Under the pieces are notes generated by a model, which was not told where the DNA came from, did not search any database, and saw nothing but the letters and a program-made list of their open reading frames with translations. This document shows, in pieces, positions 1-8,726 of a stretch of 34,846 bases of DNA (its first letter is position 1; the number at the start of each line of letters is the position of its first letter). The DNA is from Amycolatopsis jejuensis. GTDB taxonomy: Bacteria > Actinomycetota > Actinomycetes > Mycobacteriales > Pseudonocardiaceae. The position numbers were made by a program, and so were the translations under genes. The stretch spans positions 1 through 34,846 of the forward strand of contig NZ_JNYZ01000056.1 in the NCBI RefSeq assembly GCF_000717335.1. The letters are read 5' to 3'.

Positions 1-108
1 GTGACAATTGCTCTGTCGCAAGAACAATCATCCCAGGCCAGAGGGCATCTGCCCGTCCAGACACGGCCTACAACACCACAAACACCGGTGGATCCAGGTC
101 CGATTCCT

Positions 109-127
109 TCATGGTTCCCTTCACGGA
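109..127. repeat. Single copy of a 19-nt repeat also found at the right end of the window
   Basis: The 19 bases here are identical, in reverse complement, to bases 34608-34626, which form one arm of a long hairpin downstream of sseC. This copy has no matching second arm next to it, so it looks like half of a dispersed intergenic palindrome. The rest of 1-277 shows no convincing gene: it is Pro/Thr-rich in translation, with several short direct repeats around 160-200 (a CGGCCGAACCCGC motif occurs twice). Confidence 0.55.
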
Positions 128-277
128 CCAGCCACGAACAAGCGACAACGGCCGACCACTACCCGGCCGAACCCGCTGACCACTGCCCGGCCGAACCCGC
201 CGCCCCCTCCCGAGACCCGCGCCCAGCTCCAGCCGCACCCCTCTCCCAGCTACCGCCGAACCACCACAACCCCGCGA

Positions 278-2110
278 TCAGCCCAGCAGGAATTCCCGCG
301 GCGCCAACGGCCGGTCGACCACTCGGACCTCACCGAGCTCACCGTAGAAGCTCCGCTCCACCTTGCCCCGGTACGACGATGCGCCGACCAGCCAGCCGCC
401 ACCCGGGTTCGCCAGGCCGACCGCCGGCGTCTTCGGGTTGCGCAGCAGCGGGCACCCGTCGACGAACAGCGTGCTGCGCCTGCCGTCGTTGACCACGGCG
501 ACGTGCCACCACTTCAGCAGCGGCAGCTCATGCCCCCAGTTCGTCGAGATTCCGTTCTGGTTCAACGGAAATACTGCCCACTGCAGTTCCGCGCTGTCCG
601 AAACGGTGAACGTCGCGGCCGACTCGTTCGGGTCCTCTCCGGCCTTTCCGGCCGCGCCTCCGCTGCCGGCGCGTGCGAAGATTCCGCACCAGCCGTGCGT
701 GCCGTTGCGGAAGTCTTCGGGCAAGCGGATGAATGCCTCGACCGTGTAGCCGCGCTGGAACGTCAGGCTGTTCATCGGTGCGTTGTCGATAGTCTGCAAG
801 TACGCGCCGCGTCCGGGATTCCGGGCGCCGTCGAACCGGAGGCTCGCCCGCGACGGCTGCCGGGGCGAGAATTCGGCCGAATAGGTCAACGCGTTGGGCC
901 CACTGCCCGGCACGGTCGCGCGGCGCAAATCGTTGCCGCGCCCGGTGAGGTCCTTGACGAGCACGTCGTCGGGCACCGGAGCCCCGGCGCGGCCGCCTTC
1001 GAACCGCCAGTACGCGACGGTCCCCGGCACGAGCTGCGGCTTCACCGGCCGGGCCGGCGGCACCGGAACGGGCGCGAAGCCGGAAAACCGTTCGGTGAAG
1101 TCGATGTCGATGCTGAAGTAGTCGACGTCCGTGCTGCGCTCGGCTTCGATGCGCTGCAACTCGGTGAGTTCGCGCCGCCCGTCGAGCCACGGCGCGAATG
1201 TACGGACATCGATCACGCCGCGGGCGACGTCGAACTGGTACAGCCGGATCATGCCGCTGCCGCCGTAGTAGCGGTCTTGGTAGTTCGTGATGTGCAGGTG
1301 CACGTCGTGACCTGCGGCGTTGCGCTTGACCAGGCGGCCCGGCGGCCAGTAGTGACCGTTGAGGGTGAGGAAGATCTGGTCGCTTTCGTTCACGAACTCG
1401 TCCCAGACGTGCGTGCCGAAGTCCGACAGAAACGCCTTGCCGTTGTCGTCGGTGTTGACCAGTTCGTGAATCGTGAGAATCGCGGGCAGATGCGGATGCT
1501 GCGCGAGAACCTGTTTCGCCCAAGCGAATCCACCCGCGGACGGACGCCAGTCCATGGCGAGCAGCAGCCATTCGCGACCGGCGGCCCGGAATACATGGTA
1601 AGTGTTGTAGCCGTCTTTGGACGCACCGCGGAACGTCGGCGAGTTGCGCTGCCGCTGCGGCCCGAACGCGTCGAGATACGGGGACCGGCCGCGCTGATCG
1701 TCGGTGGACCCCTTGACGTCGTGGTTGCCGGCGAGCGTGCTGTACGGGAACCGGAACCAGTCGAGGACCTGGAACGACCGGCTGATGCCGGCGAACTCCC
1801 GCTCCTGCCCGTTCTGGGTCAGATCACCGAGGTGAGCGAGAAAGACAACGTTGTCATCATGCGCACGGTTCAGCACGTACGACAGCGAAGCGTCGACCGG
1901 CGCCGAGTCGCCCCGGTCCTCGTCGAAGAGATACTGGGTGTCGGGCATGACCGCGATCGTGAACCGCGGACTCTCGCCATCCGGCCGGCGAGCGACAGTG
2001 GGCTCGGCCGCAGCGAGCCCGTTCAGACCACCAGGAAGCGCGGACACCGCCGCACCGGCACCGAGAATCCCAGCGCCACGCAGGAAGTTCCGCCGTGAAG
2101 AGTCAGTCAC
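278..2110 (-). CDS. Tat-exported metallophosphoesterase with C-terminal LamG/concanavalin-like domain
   Basis: Predicted secreted phosphoesterase of 610 residues. I start it at the GTG at 2110 because the protein then opens with a Tat signal (SRRNFLRG followed by a Gly/Ala-rich hydrophobic stretch, residues 5-35). The long open frame upstream of this point is Arg-rich and not gene-like. The calcineurin-type fold shows MPDTQ (about 55-59), a GDLTQNG metal-binding block (about 95), GNHD (about 127), a TIHE block and NGHYWPPGR, the last replacing the usual GHxH. Metal-dependent hydrolysis of a phosphomonoester or phosphodiester outside the cell is therefore likely; the substrate cannot be read. 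From about residue 365 a LamG-like beta-sandwich begins (VAYWRFEGG, then GELGEVRVVDRPL at the end), a domain that often binds carbohydrate or protein. It stands alone, followed by the unassigned 1-277 stretch. Confidence 0.88.
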   Translation of the reverse strand: MTDSSRRNFLRGAGILGAGAAVSALPGGLNGLAAAEPTVARRPDGESPRFTIAVMPDTQYLFDEDRGDSAPVDASLSYVLNRAHDDNVVFLAHLGDLTQNGQEREFAGISRSFQVLDWFRFPYSTLAGNHDVKGSTDDQRGRSPYLDAFGPQRQRNSPTFRGASKDGYNTYHVFRAAGREWLLLAMDWRPSAGGFAWAKQVLAQHPHLPAILTIHELVNTDDNGKAFLSDFGTHVWDEFVNESDQIFLTLNGHYWPPGRLVKRNAAGHDVHLHITNYQDRYYGGSGMIRLYQFDVARGVIDVRTFAPWLDGRRELTELQRIEAERSTDVDYFSIDIDFTERFSGFAPVPVPPARPVKPQLVPGTVAYWRFEGGRAGAPVPDDVLVKDLTGRGNDLRRATVPGSGPNALTYSAEFSPRQPSRASLRFDGARNPGRGAYLQTIDNAPMNSLTFQRGYTVEAFIRLPEDFRNGTHGWCGIFARAGSGGAAGKAGEDPNESAATFTVSDSAELQWAVFPLNQNGISTNWGHELPLLKWWHVAVVNDGRRSTLFVDGCPLLRNPKTPAVGLANPGGGWLVGASSYRGKVERSFYGELGEVRVVDRPLAPREFLLG

Positions 2111-2986
2111 GACGGCGAAGCTACGGCCCAGCCCCAACCGCCGCGGCAACAACGACCGACAGCGCGATGAACACCTCCACGCCGACCGCCTTCCTGTCCT
2201 GCGCATGACAATCGGCACCGTGTCGAAGTCACGGTGAGCAGCGAGTGCGTGACGATTCCGGCACTCCATCGAGCGATGTCGCGCGGTTTGCGCTGATGCA
2301 CCGCGGTTTGACGGCTGGCATTTGACAGCTGGCGTTCGACGGGCAGCGCTCACCAGCACAGCCTTCAGCAGCATTGCGTCCGGCGGTGTGGCCGTTTGAG
2401 CGACCCAGCGACGGCGGAGAAGCGTCCTGATGCGCAGCAACCAGCGACCCAGCCCTCGGCGGGCAGCGTCCGGCGGCGCGGCAATCACCATCGCAGTGGT
2501 CGCCGACGCGGCGGTCACCGGCACACGCCTCACCGAGATAGCGCTCACCAGCACACTGCCTCACCGGCACAGCGCTCACCGGCACACCGCCTCACCGACG
2601 CAGCAGTCACCAGCACACTGCCTCACCGGCACAGCGCTCACCGGCACACCGCCTCACCGACGCAGCAGTCACCAACACACCGCTCGCCGACGCAGCAGTC
2701 ACCAACACACCGCTCAGCTACGCACCGCGCGACTGTGCTCCACGTGGCAAGCGACGTCCCGACCACCGGCAGATCGAGTGCGCACCCATCAGCGTCCAAC
2801 ACACCGAGACGGCCACCGCAGCGAGCCGCCAAGCCCAGCCACCCATCCGGCAACGCTGGCAGTCCCAACACGCGACCGCCAGCGGCCGACGCCCGGCTGC
2901 TGGCCGCACACCGCGACGGTCGGCGGATCAGGACGCAACGGCCCGCCACCAGGCACACCGCGCTCGACCAGCTGAAGTGACGTCGC
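2111..2986. other. Gene-free GC-rich stretch with tandem repeats
   Basis: No frame here has a plausible product. All long open frames translate to Arg/Thr/His/Pro-rich shadows with no recognisable domain and no good ribosome-binding site. The main structure is the 30-31 bp tandem array at 2516-2729. The stretch separates two minus-strand genes and would hold the promoter of the metallophosphoesterase near its left edge, but I cannot point to a clear -10/-35 pair. Confidence 0.6.
2516..2729. repeat. Degenerate 30-31 bp tandem repeat array, about seven units
   Basis: Units begin at about 2516, 2546, 2577, 2608, 2639, 2670 and 2700, each opening with CACC(A/G)(G/A)CACAC. Units alternate between two variants, so a 62-bp higher-order period is visible: 2546-2607 and 2608-2669 are nearly identical. 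Units are contiguous with no spacers, so this is not a CRISPR array. It probably arose by slippage or unequal exchange. Confidence 0.8.
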
Positions 2987-3589
2987 TCAGTGACCGCCAC
3001 GTCGCATCCGGTCGCCCGAGAGCATGCCGGGCACCGCGAACCACAGCAGCCCGAACAGCAGCACCGCGAGCCCGCCAACGAGCCCCATCGCCACCGGCCC
3101 GAAAACGACCTTCGCGATGAGCGCAACAGTCACCGTGATGGCCGCGGCAAGGCACCCGAACCCGACGAGCACGACCCGGTTGCCGACCCGCAGGATCTCG
3201 TCTCGCCGCCCCGTCCGGAACAGCAGCCGATGCCACGCCGCAGGCGCGATCAGCAGCGCCGTTGCCGCCACGGTGAGCAGCACCGCGAGCAGGTGCAGGA
3301 CCTTCTCGAATCCGCTGGCCTCGTGGAACCGGTCCGTGAAGACCACCGAGAGCAGAAACCCGAAGAGGATCTGCACCCCAGCCTGGGCGACGCGCAGCTC
3401 CTGCAACAACTCGCCGACATTCCGCTGCAGCTTCTGGTTCCGCGTCTCACCAGTGTGCTCGAGGTCATCACCAGCGGCTTCGCCAGACCCGCTCGAGACC
3501 TCGTCGTGCGCTCTCAAGACCTCGCCAGACCGTCCCGAGACCACACGACGACCCTCGAACCCCATGGCACCGTTCGCGTCATCAGGCAT
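2987..3589 (-). CDS. DUF6328 family membrane protein
   Basis: About 200 residues. The ATG at 3589 is preceded by GGAG at a 6-nt distance, so it is preferred over a start at 3619. Residues 1-50 are charged and probably cytoplasmic. The family hallmark follows: ETRNQKLQRNVGELLQELRV then AQAGVQILFGFLLSVVFTDRF, which begins the first membrane segment. Three more hydrophobic segments follow, ending in a basic tail (GDRMRRGGH). DUF6328 proteins are small four-helix inner-membrane proteins of unknown function, common in actinobacteria. Nothing nearby forms an obvious operon, so no role is assigned. Confidence 0.8.
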   Translation of the reverse strand: MPDDANGAMGFEGRRVVSGRSGEVLRAHDEVSSGSGEAAGDDLEHTGETRNQKLQRNVGELLQELRVAQAGVQILFGFLLSVVFTDRFHEASGFEKVLHLLAVLLTVAATALLIAPAAWHRLLFRTGRRDEILRVGNRVVLVGFGCLAAAITVTVALIAKVVFGPVAMGLVGGLAVLLFGLLWFAVPGMLSGDRMRRGGH

Positions 3590-3839
3590 CTCAGGCTCCA
3601 CCGGCGCTCGCCAAAGCACCGCCGCGACCGTCCGACGCTGCCACGCACCCAGGTACCCACAGCCCGAGCCTGCGAAAACGCCACCCGGACCGGGCCCATC
3701 GACAGGATGTCACCACGTGCCCATTCCAACGCACCGCTCGCCGCGCAGGAAAGCCCTCCCGTACCGGCATACGGGAAAACTCCACACATTCGAGTGGATA
3801 ACATGGCAAGGCCTGACATGCACTGGTTAAGGAAGGTTC

Positions 3840-4523
3840 ATGCGTTTCCTCCCCAAGCTCCTCTCCGTGGCGCTCGCCACCGGTATGTCCGTCACGACTC
3901 TCTCGACCACGGCCACGGCCGCTCCTGCCTCTCCGGCGTCCGGCGCGGCAGCACCCGCCGCACTCGCGTCCGGTACGACGACGCACGGTACGACGGCCCG
4001 CGCAGCCCTGACACGGACCGCAGCGAGCGTGACCCCACCACTGCGCGTCACCTCGGCCCACGGCACGTTTTCCGCGTACGCGCCGGACGTCCAAGCCGTC
4101 ACGTACCGCCCGGACCTCGTAGCCGCAGGTGCACGGGCGCGCGTCGCCGCACTTTCCGCTGACCGCGTGGGTACCACCACCGTGCTGGTGATCAGCGGCC
4201 TTCTGCCGCAGCACGAATACGGTGCCCACGCGCACGTGAACTCCTGCGGCGCCACCGGTGACGCCGCCGGGTCACACTTCCAGCACGTGCCGGACCCGGT
4301 GAAGCCGTCGGTGGACCCGGCCTACGCCAATCCGCGCAACGAGATCTGGCTGGACTTCACCACCGACCGCTTCGGTATCGGCCATGCAACCTCCACTGTG
4401 GACTGGACATTCGGCGGACAGCGGGCGAAGTCCGTGGTAATCCACGAAACCCACACCCACACCGGCCCAGGACACGCCGGCACCGCGGGTGGACGGCTGG
4501 CCTGCCTGAACGTCGGCTTCTGA
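3840..4523 (+). CDS. Secreted Cu/Zn superoxide dismutase-like protein
   Basis: 227 residues, with GGAAGG at 3831-3836 in front of the ATG. Residues 1-28 form a Sec signal peptide (MRFLPKLLSVALATGMS... ending near ATAAPA), followed by an Ala/Thr/Ser-rich linker. The C-terminal half resembles the SOD_Cu family of actinobacteria: HAHVNSCG at about residue 130 (candidate Cu ligands plus a disulfide Cys), a second His in GSHFQHV, a WLDFTTDRFG stretch, and HETHTHTGPGHAGTAGGRLACLNV carrying further His ligands and the partner Cys. Such proteins dismutate superoxide outside the membrane or have lost catalysis. The sequence supports the fold and metal site; activity is inferred. It is monocistronic, with a hairpin after the stop. 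Confidence 0.78.
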   Translation: MRFLPKLLSVALATGMSVTTLSTTATAAPASPASGAAAPAALASGTTTHGTTARAALTRTAASVTPPLRVTSAHGTFSAYAPDVQAVTYRPDLVAAGARARVAALSADRVGTTTVLVISGLLPQHEYGAHAHVNSCGATGDAAGSHFQHVPDPVKPSVDPAYANPRNEIWLDFTTDRFGIGHATSTVDWTFGGQRAKSVVIHETHTHTGPGHAGTAGGRLACLNVGF

Positions 4524-4530
4524 ATCCGGA

Positions 4531-4559
4531 GTTTCTGGCGCCCCCTCGGCGTCAGAAAC
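4531..4559. terminator. Bidirectional hairpin between convergent genes
   Basis: GTTTCTGGCGCC (4531-4542) can pair with GGCGTCAGAAAC (4548-4559), with one G-U pair and a 5-nt loop. It sits between the convergent SOD-like and PPOX genes and overlaps the last codons of the latter. There is no long T run, as is common for high-GC terminators. Confidence 0.55.
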
Positions 4560-4953
4560 CCCAGGATTTCTCCGGCACGATCCGGATCCGGACCGAGTAG
4601 ACAGCGTCGAACTCGGCAGGTTCGGTGTATCCGATGCCGGCGTAACGCCGCTGGTACTTGCCCAAGTACCCGGGCGCCTCGGAGGCCTTGGCCTCGTCGA
4701 TCCGTGCGCGCCCGTTGACCACGATGATGCTCCCTCCACTTTCGTTGCTGTTCAGATGAAAACTCACCTCCGGGTTGGCAGCGAGGTGCCGGATCTTGGC
4801 GGTGTCAGGTTTGCTGAACACCACGACGTCGTCGCCGTCGAGGACGAACCACACCGGCCTCGGTGCGGGACGGCCTCGCGGCGTGACGGTGATGAGCCAT
4901 CCGACGGCTTCCCCTGCGCGTTCGAGCAGCTTCGGATCGTGGGTGTAGGTCAT
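4552..4953 (-). CDS. PPOX-class F420-dependent oxidoreductase
   Basis: 133 residues, with the split beta-barrel flavin/deazaflavin fold of the pyridoxamine 5'-phosphate oxidase superfamily. Visible family blocks: GWLITVTPRGRPAPRPVWF near the N-terminus, DDVVVFSKPDTAKIRHLAANPEV (cofactor phosphate-binding region), GGSIIVVNGRA, and a C-terminal YSVRIRIVPEKSWGF. The pattern fits the TIGR03667 (Rv3369-like) group, predicted to use coenzyme F420. The substrate is unknown. An AAGGGGG-type ribosome-binding site precedes the ATG, and a palindrome at 4975-4990 lies just upstream. It is convergent with the SOD-like gene. Confidence 0.85.
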   Translation of the reverse strand: MTYTHDPKLLERAGEAVGWLITVTPRGRPAPRPVWFVLDGDDVVVFSKPDTAKIRHLAANPEVSFHLNSNESGGSIIVVNGRARIDEAKASEAPGYLGKYQRRYAGIGYTEPAEFDAVYSVRIRIVPEKSWGF

Positions 4954-4974
4954 AGTCTGGCCCCCTTCTCGGTA

Positions 4975-4990
4975 GGTGACCTAGGTAACC
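4975..4990. promoter_or_regulatory. 16-bp near-palindrome upstream of the PPOX gene
   Basis: GGTGACCTAGGTAACC is an inverted repeat of GGT(G/T)ACCT with one mismatched pair, centred 30 bp before the PPOX start codon. Its position and symmetry suit an operator. No cognate regulator gene is adjacent and I do not recognise the motif. Confidence 0.35.
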
Positions 4991-5054
4991 ACGAGCCACC
5001 GACAGTTTCTTCCCTCCGACCCACACGGCCACATCCGAGATCTGGCCGCCACTG

Positions 5055-5066
5055 GCCAAATTTGGC
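5055..5066. promoter_or_regulatory. 12-bp perfect palindrome in a short AT-richer gap
   Basis: GCCAAATTTGGC is a perfect palindrome in the 178-bp gap between the DUF2339 and PPOX genes. The following bases (about 5068-5105) are unusually A-rich for this genome. It could be a protein-binding site or part of the 3' end of the DUF2339 transcript. Confidence 0.25.
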
Positions 5067-5131
5067 TACACAGAAGGAAAAACGGAACCGAGAAAAATTG
5101 TCATTACCCAGATCGGGGGACTCCTCAAGCG

Positions 5132-7447
5132 TCAGCGAGAAGCGACGATCCGTGCATACCGCGCCCCTGCCGCGAGCAAAACCACGCCGGCGCCGAGGAA
5201 CGCTCCGACCCGAGCCAGTCCGTCAAGCGCGGCGAGGTCGAACAACACCAGTTTGGCCACGGCGGCAGCCACGAGCACGAGACCCGCGATCCGCAGGGTG
5301 ATCACCTCGATCCCGCGCAGGAGCAGGACGAATGCCACGACGGTCCATGAAACTGTCACGAGGGTATGGCCGACGAGAAATCCTACCCGCCCAGGAATGG
5401 CCAGCATGGACGCAGTGACCACGAGCCCAGCGGCACCGTAAAGGGCACACAGACCGGCCGGCAACCATGGCGTCAGGCTGGCAGTTTTCACTACATCGAG
5501 TCGATGTGCCGCCCACGGCAACGCAATTGCCGCCGCGAGCAGCAACGTGGCCGCGGCCAGCGCGATGAGCAGGTCAGTGTTCGAGTGTGAACCAGGGATC
5601 AGCAGAAGTGCCGGAGTGACGTCCGAGACCAACGCGAACAGTCCGCCAATCACCGCGAAGACGAGAGAAACCCCTAGCACGAAACGATTTCGCGTGAACT
5701 TGGCCGCGAACGCGAGGGCGACCGCTTCCCCGAGGAGAACCGCTCCGCCGTCGAACTCGGTGATCGTGGCCTGCATCGCAGCAACGAGTCCCGCGATCCC
5801 GGCAACGTTCCCGGAATTCCCCCGCACGATGGTCCCTGTCGCAACAAGAACCACGGCCGTTCCGCCTGCCAGCAAAGCGGATTGCGGTTGCGGCGACAGC
5901 AGTGCGGCAACCAGAACCGGCAGCGGCGAGAGAGCAAGAACGGACAGCGCGTAAGGCTCATTGTCGTTACGGCGCAACGTGATCAACGCGGTGGTTGCAC
6001 TGAGCAGACCAGCCGCCACCACAACCGCGACCGGCAACGCATGCAGCCCGACACCGATCAGCGACGTTGTCAAGGGCGGAACAGCCGCAGTGAGCGAAAG
6101 GGACCACCACGACCGTCGAAGCTGGACAGGAATGGTTGCGATCTGGATCATGAGAAGGAACGTCACGAGCTCGTACGTGAAACCCCAAGTGATCAGCGGC
6201 GCACACAGTCCGCATCCACCCACCACGGCGCTGGCCAGAAGAGAGGAATCCCATTTGACTGCAAGCAGAATCCCGCCGACTGCGATCACCAGGCCGACCG
6301 CAAGCCCGGCAGGCACCGGAAGGAACTCGTACAAGGAGGTGGCAGCTATCGTGTCCAGGTAGAGCGTCGCGATCCCAGTGGCGGCAAGGGCGAACGCACC
6401 GGTGCGCGCAGCCGGTCTGCGGTGCAGCCACGCGCCGGCCCCGATCAGGATTGCACCGAACCCAGCGCCGACTGCCACCCGCGGCAGCGGTCCCAGCCAG
6501 CCACGCTGGATGGCGAGAATCAGCAGCAGGACAACGCCGAGCAGCGTCACCGCGCCACCGATCCATGCCAGCAGCCGCGAACCGGCACCTTCGCGACTGA
6601 GCCGCTCACGGAGCGTCGGAGGCGGGGTGTACGGCTGCTGGGCATGCGGTGGCTGCTGGTGGTGCGGCGGTTGCGGGAAGTACGGCGGCTGTTGGGCGTA
6701 CGCCAGCGGCTGCCCCGTACCGTCCTGAGCCGCGCCGGACTGCCCCGCGCCAGGTTGAGCCGCGCCAGGCTGCCCCGCGCCAGGTTGAGTCATGCCGGGG
6801 TGAGTCATGCCGGACTGAGCTGTCGTGGCTTGAGGCGCTGACGGGTTGGGTCCACCAGCCGTGTGCTGGGCGGAGTATGGCGCTGCGTACGGGCCATACG
6901 GGTAGTAAGCCGAGTACGGGTTGAACGCGGCCCGCTGCATCGCCGGGTAGGGCGGGGATGGGTACGCGCCTGCACCCTGGTAGCCCGATGCAGTCGGGTA
7001 GCCCTGCCCCGTTGGGTAGCCGTACGCGGCTGGGTGACCGGAGGTGGTCGGCTGAGCTGATCCGACGGGATTGTCCGCACCGGCGGAATGGCCGGAGTCG
7101 GCGGACGAGCCGAAACTGGTCGACGAGGGCGAACCGGCTGGCTGGGTGGAGCCAGCCGGGCGATCCTCGGCGACCGGCGACGGGTCCGCTGCTGGTGAGG
7201 AGCCGCCGGGTCGCGTGAGTGACTCGTCTGGTCGCTCGCCCGGGTGGACGTCGAGGGCAGGTTGCACCCCGCCACCGGCGTGGACGTCCGAGGTGGGCTG
7301 CTCTGCGGACGCCTCACCAGCCCCAGGCTGGGCGGCAGCCGACGCAGGCGGGAGCGCGCGGAGTTCGGCGCCTACGTGCGTCAGGCGGCGGCCGAGGTCG
7401 TCCAGTTCTCCGGCCAGGCGATGGAGCGTTGCGGCATCCGTGGTCAT
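5132..7447 (-). CDS. DUF2339 domain-containing polytopic membrane protein with low-complexity N-terminus
   Basis: 771 residues. Residues 1-35 (TLHRLAGELDDLGRRLTHVGAELRAL) look like a short amphipathic or coiled-coil helix. Residues 36-275 are disordered and rich in Pro, Gly, Ala, Gln and Tyr, with repeats such as GYPT, HPGMTQPGAGQPGAAQPGAG and PPYFPQPPHHQQPPH. From about residue 295 onward there are roughly 14-18 consecutive hydrophobic helices, beginning SRLLAWIGGAVTLLGVVLLLILAI, with WLHRRPAARTGAFALAATGIATLYLDTIAA, the conserved DUF2339 block. DUF2339 proteins are very hydrophobic membrane proteins of unknown function. It faces away from dusB, leaving about 130 bp for two divergent promoters. 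Confidence 0.85.
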   Translation of the reverse strand: MTTDAATLHRLAGELDDLGRRLTHVGAELRALPPASAAAQPGAGEASAEQPTSDVHAGGGVQPALDVHPGERPDESLTRPGGSSPAADPSPVAEDRPAGSTQPAGSPSSTSFGSSADSGHSAGADNPVGSAQPTTSGHPAAYGYPTGQGYPTASGYQGAGAYPSPPYPAMQRAAFNPYSAYYPYGPYAAPYSAQHTAGGPNPSAPQATTAQSGMTHPGMTQPGAGQPGAAQPGAGQSGAAQDGTGQPLAYAQQPPYFPQPPHHQQPPHAQQPYTPPPTLRERLSREGAGSRLLAWIGGAVTLLGVVLLLILAIQRGWLGPLPRVAVGAGFGAILIGAGAWLHRRPAARTGAFALAATGIATLYLDTIAATSLYEFLPVPAGLAVGLVIAVGGILLAVKWDSSLLASAVVGGCGLCAPLITWGFTYELVTFLLMIQIATIPVQLRRSWWSLSLTAAVPPLTTSLIGVGLHALPVAVVVAAGLLSATTALITLRRNDNEPYALSVLALSPLPVLVAALLSPQPQSALLAGGTAVVLVATGTIVRGNSGNVAGIAGLVAAMQATITEFDGGAVLLGEAVALAFAAKFTRNRFVLGVSLVFAVIGGLFALVSDVTPALLLIPGSHSNTDLLIALAAATLLLAAAIALPWAAHRLDVVKTASLTPWLPAGLCALYGAAGLVVTASMLAIPGRVGFLVGHTLVTVSWTVVAFVLLLRGIEVITLRIAGLVLVAAAVAKLVLFDLAALDGLARVGAFLGAGVVLLAAGARYARIVASR

Positions 7448-7580
7448 ACCGGTCAGCCTCGGTGACGGGGCGCCGTGATCGGATCCGTAGCACTACTCAA
7501 GCCTGGACACGAGATGGTCACCGTCGACGCGACGTCGGCCTGAGCTGCCCGGATGCGTGTGGTGTACGTCACGCGCGACA

Positions 7581-8726
7581 ATGGAGGTCGTGACTGCCAC
7601 GCTGAGCAAGCCCGCCTTGAAGATCGGCCCCTACCAGGTCGATCCACCTGTCGTGCTCGCTCCGATGGCGGGGATCACCAACGTCGCGTTCCGGCGGCTT
7701 TGCCAGGAGTACGGCGCGGGCATCTACGTGTGCGAGATGATCACTGCACGCGCGGTCGTCGAGCGGCACCCCGGCACCATGCACATGATGACCTTCGGCG
7801 AGAACGAAAAGCCAAGGTCGATGCAGCTCTACGGGGTCGACCCGAAGACGATGGCCGAGGCCGTGCGGATCATCGTCGGCGAAGGGCTCGCGGACCACGT
7901 CGACTCCAACTTCGGCTGCCCGGTCGCCAAGGTGACGCGCAAGGGCGGCGGAGCTGCGCTGCCGTTCAAACGGCGGCTGTTCGCGGACATCGTGCGCGAG
8001 TCGGCGAAAGCGGCGGCCGAGGCCGGGGTTCCGTTCACGGTCAAATTCCGTGTAGGCATCGACGACGACCACCACACCTTCCTCGACGCCGGGCGCATCG
8101 CGGAGGCTGAGGGCGCGGCCGCCGTGAGCCTGCACGCGCGCACGGCTGCGCAGCGCTACTCGGGCCAGGCCGACTGGTCCAAGATCGCCGCGCTGAAGGA
8201 GGCTGTCACCAGCATTCCGGTGCTCGGCAACGGCGACATCTTCACTGCGGACGACGCGCTGCGGATGGTCGCCGAGACGGGATGCGACGGGGTCGTCGTC
8301 GGGCGTGGTTGCCTCGGCCGGCCGTGGCTGTTCGGCGAGCTGGAAGCGGCCTTCCAAGGACGGGAAATCCCGGCCGGACCGAACCTCGGCGAGGTCGCGC
8401 GCGTGCTGCGGCGGCATACCGAACTGCTCGTGGAACACGACGGCCACGACAAGGCCATGCGCGATATCCGCAAGCACATGGCCTGGTACCTGATGGGTTT
8501 CCCCGTCGGGTCGGAACTGCGACGCGGTTTTGCGATGGTGTCGAACCTGAACCAGCTCGACGACCTCATCGCGCAACTGGACCACGACGCCCCCTTCCCG
8601 ACCGCGGCGACCGGCCCGCGCGGACGGCAGGGCTCGCCGGGCAAAGTGACGCTCCCGCACGGATGGCTGAACGACCCGGACGACGACTGCGTCCCCGAGG
8701 CCGAGGACATGCACTCCGGCGGCTGA
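7581..8726 (+). CDS. dusB: tRNA-dihydrouridine synthase DusB
   Basis: About 381 residues. FMN-dependent enzyme reducing uridines in the D-loop of tRNA with NADPH. The TIM barrel opens with PPVVLAPMAGITNVAFRRLC (FMN-binding), then the active-site block DSNFGCPVAKVTRKGGGAALP with the catalytic Cys, VPFTVKFRVGID, SLHARTAAQRYSGQADW, IPVLGNGDIF and GCDGVVVGRGCLGRPWLF (phosphate-binding end). A C-terminal helical tRNA-binding domain carries DIRKHMAWYLMGFPVGSELR. The start is uncertain: ATG 7581 or GTG 7590. GGAGG lies at 7583-7587, too close to the GTG for an ideal spacing and downstream of the ATG, so a leaderless message from 7581 is also possible. Confidence 0.95.
   Translation: MEVVTATLSKPALKIGPYQVDPPVVLAPMAGITNVAFRRLCQEYGAGIYVCEMITARAVVERHPGTMHMMTFGENEKPRSMQLYGVDPKTMAEAVRIIVGEGLADHVDSNFGCPVAKVTRKGGGAALPFKRRLFADIVRESAKAAAEAGVPFTVKFRVGIDDDHHTFLDAGRIAEAEGAAAVSLHARTAAQRYSGQADWSKIAALKEAVTSIPVLGNGDIFTADDALRMVAETGCDGVVVGRGCLGRPWLFGELEAAFQGREIPAGPNLGEVARVLRRHTELLVEHDGHDKAMRDIRKHMAWYLMGFPVGSELRRGFAMVSNLNQLDDLIAQLDHDAPFPTAATGPRGRQGSPGKVTLPHGWLNDPDDDCVPEAEDMHSGG

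Noticed and set aside
8..2098. Long plus-strand open frame opposite the metallophosphoesterase
   Set aside because: It is Arg/Val-rich antisense of a well-supported gene, with no domain and no ribosome-binding site.
2111..2554. N-terminal extension of the metallophosphoesterase frame to 2554
   Set aside because: It would bury a clear Tat signal in the middle of the protein and its composition is not gene-like; GTG 2110 is better.
2516..2729. Regularly spaced repeats suggesting a CRISPR array
   Set aside because: Units are contiguous and degenerate with no unique spacers, and no cas genes are nearby.
2396..2980. Thr/His/Pro-rich frame across the tandem repeats
   Set aside because: Product is only translated repeat; no start signal and an overlapping frame of the same length is equally open.
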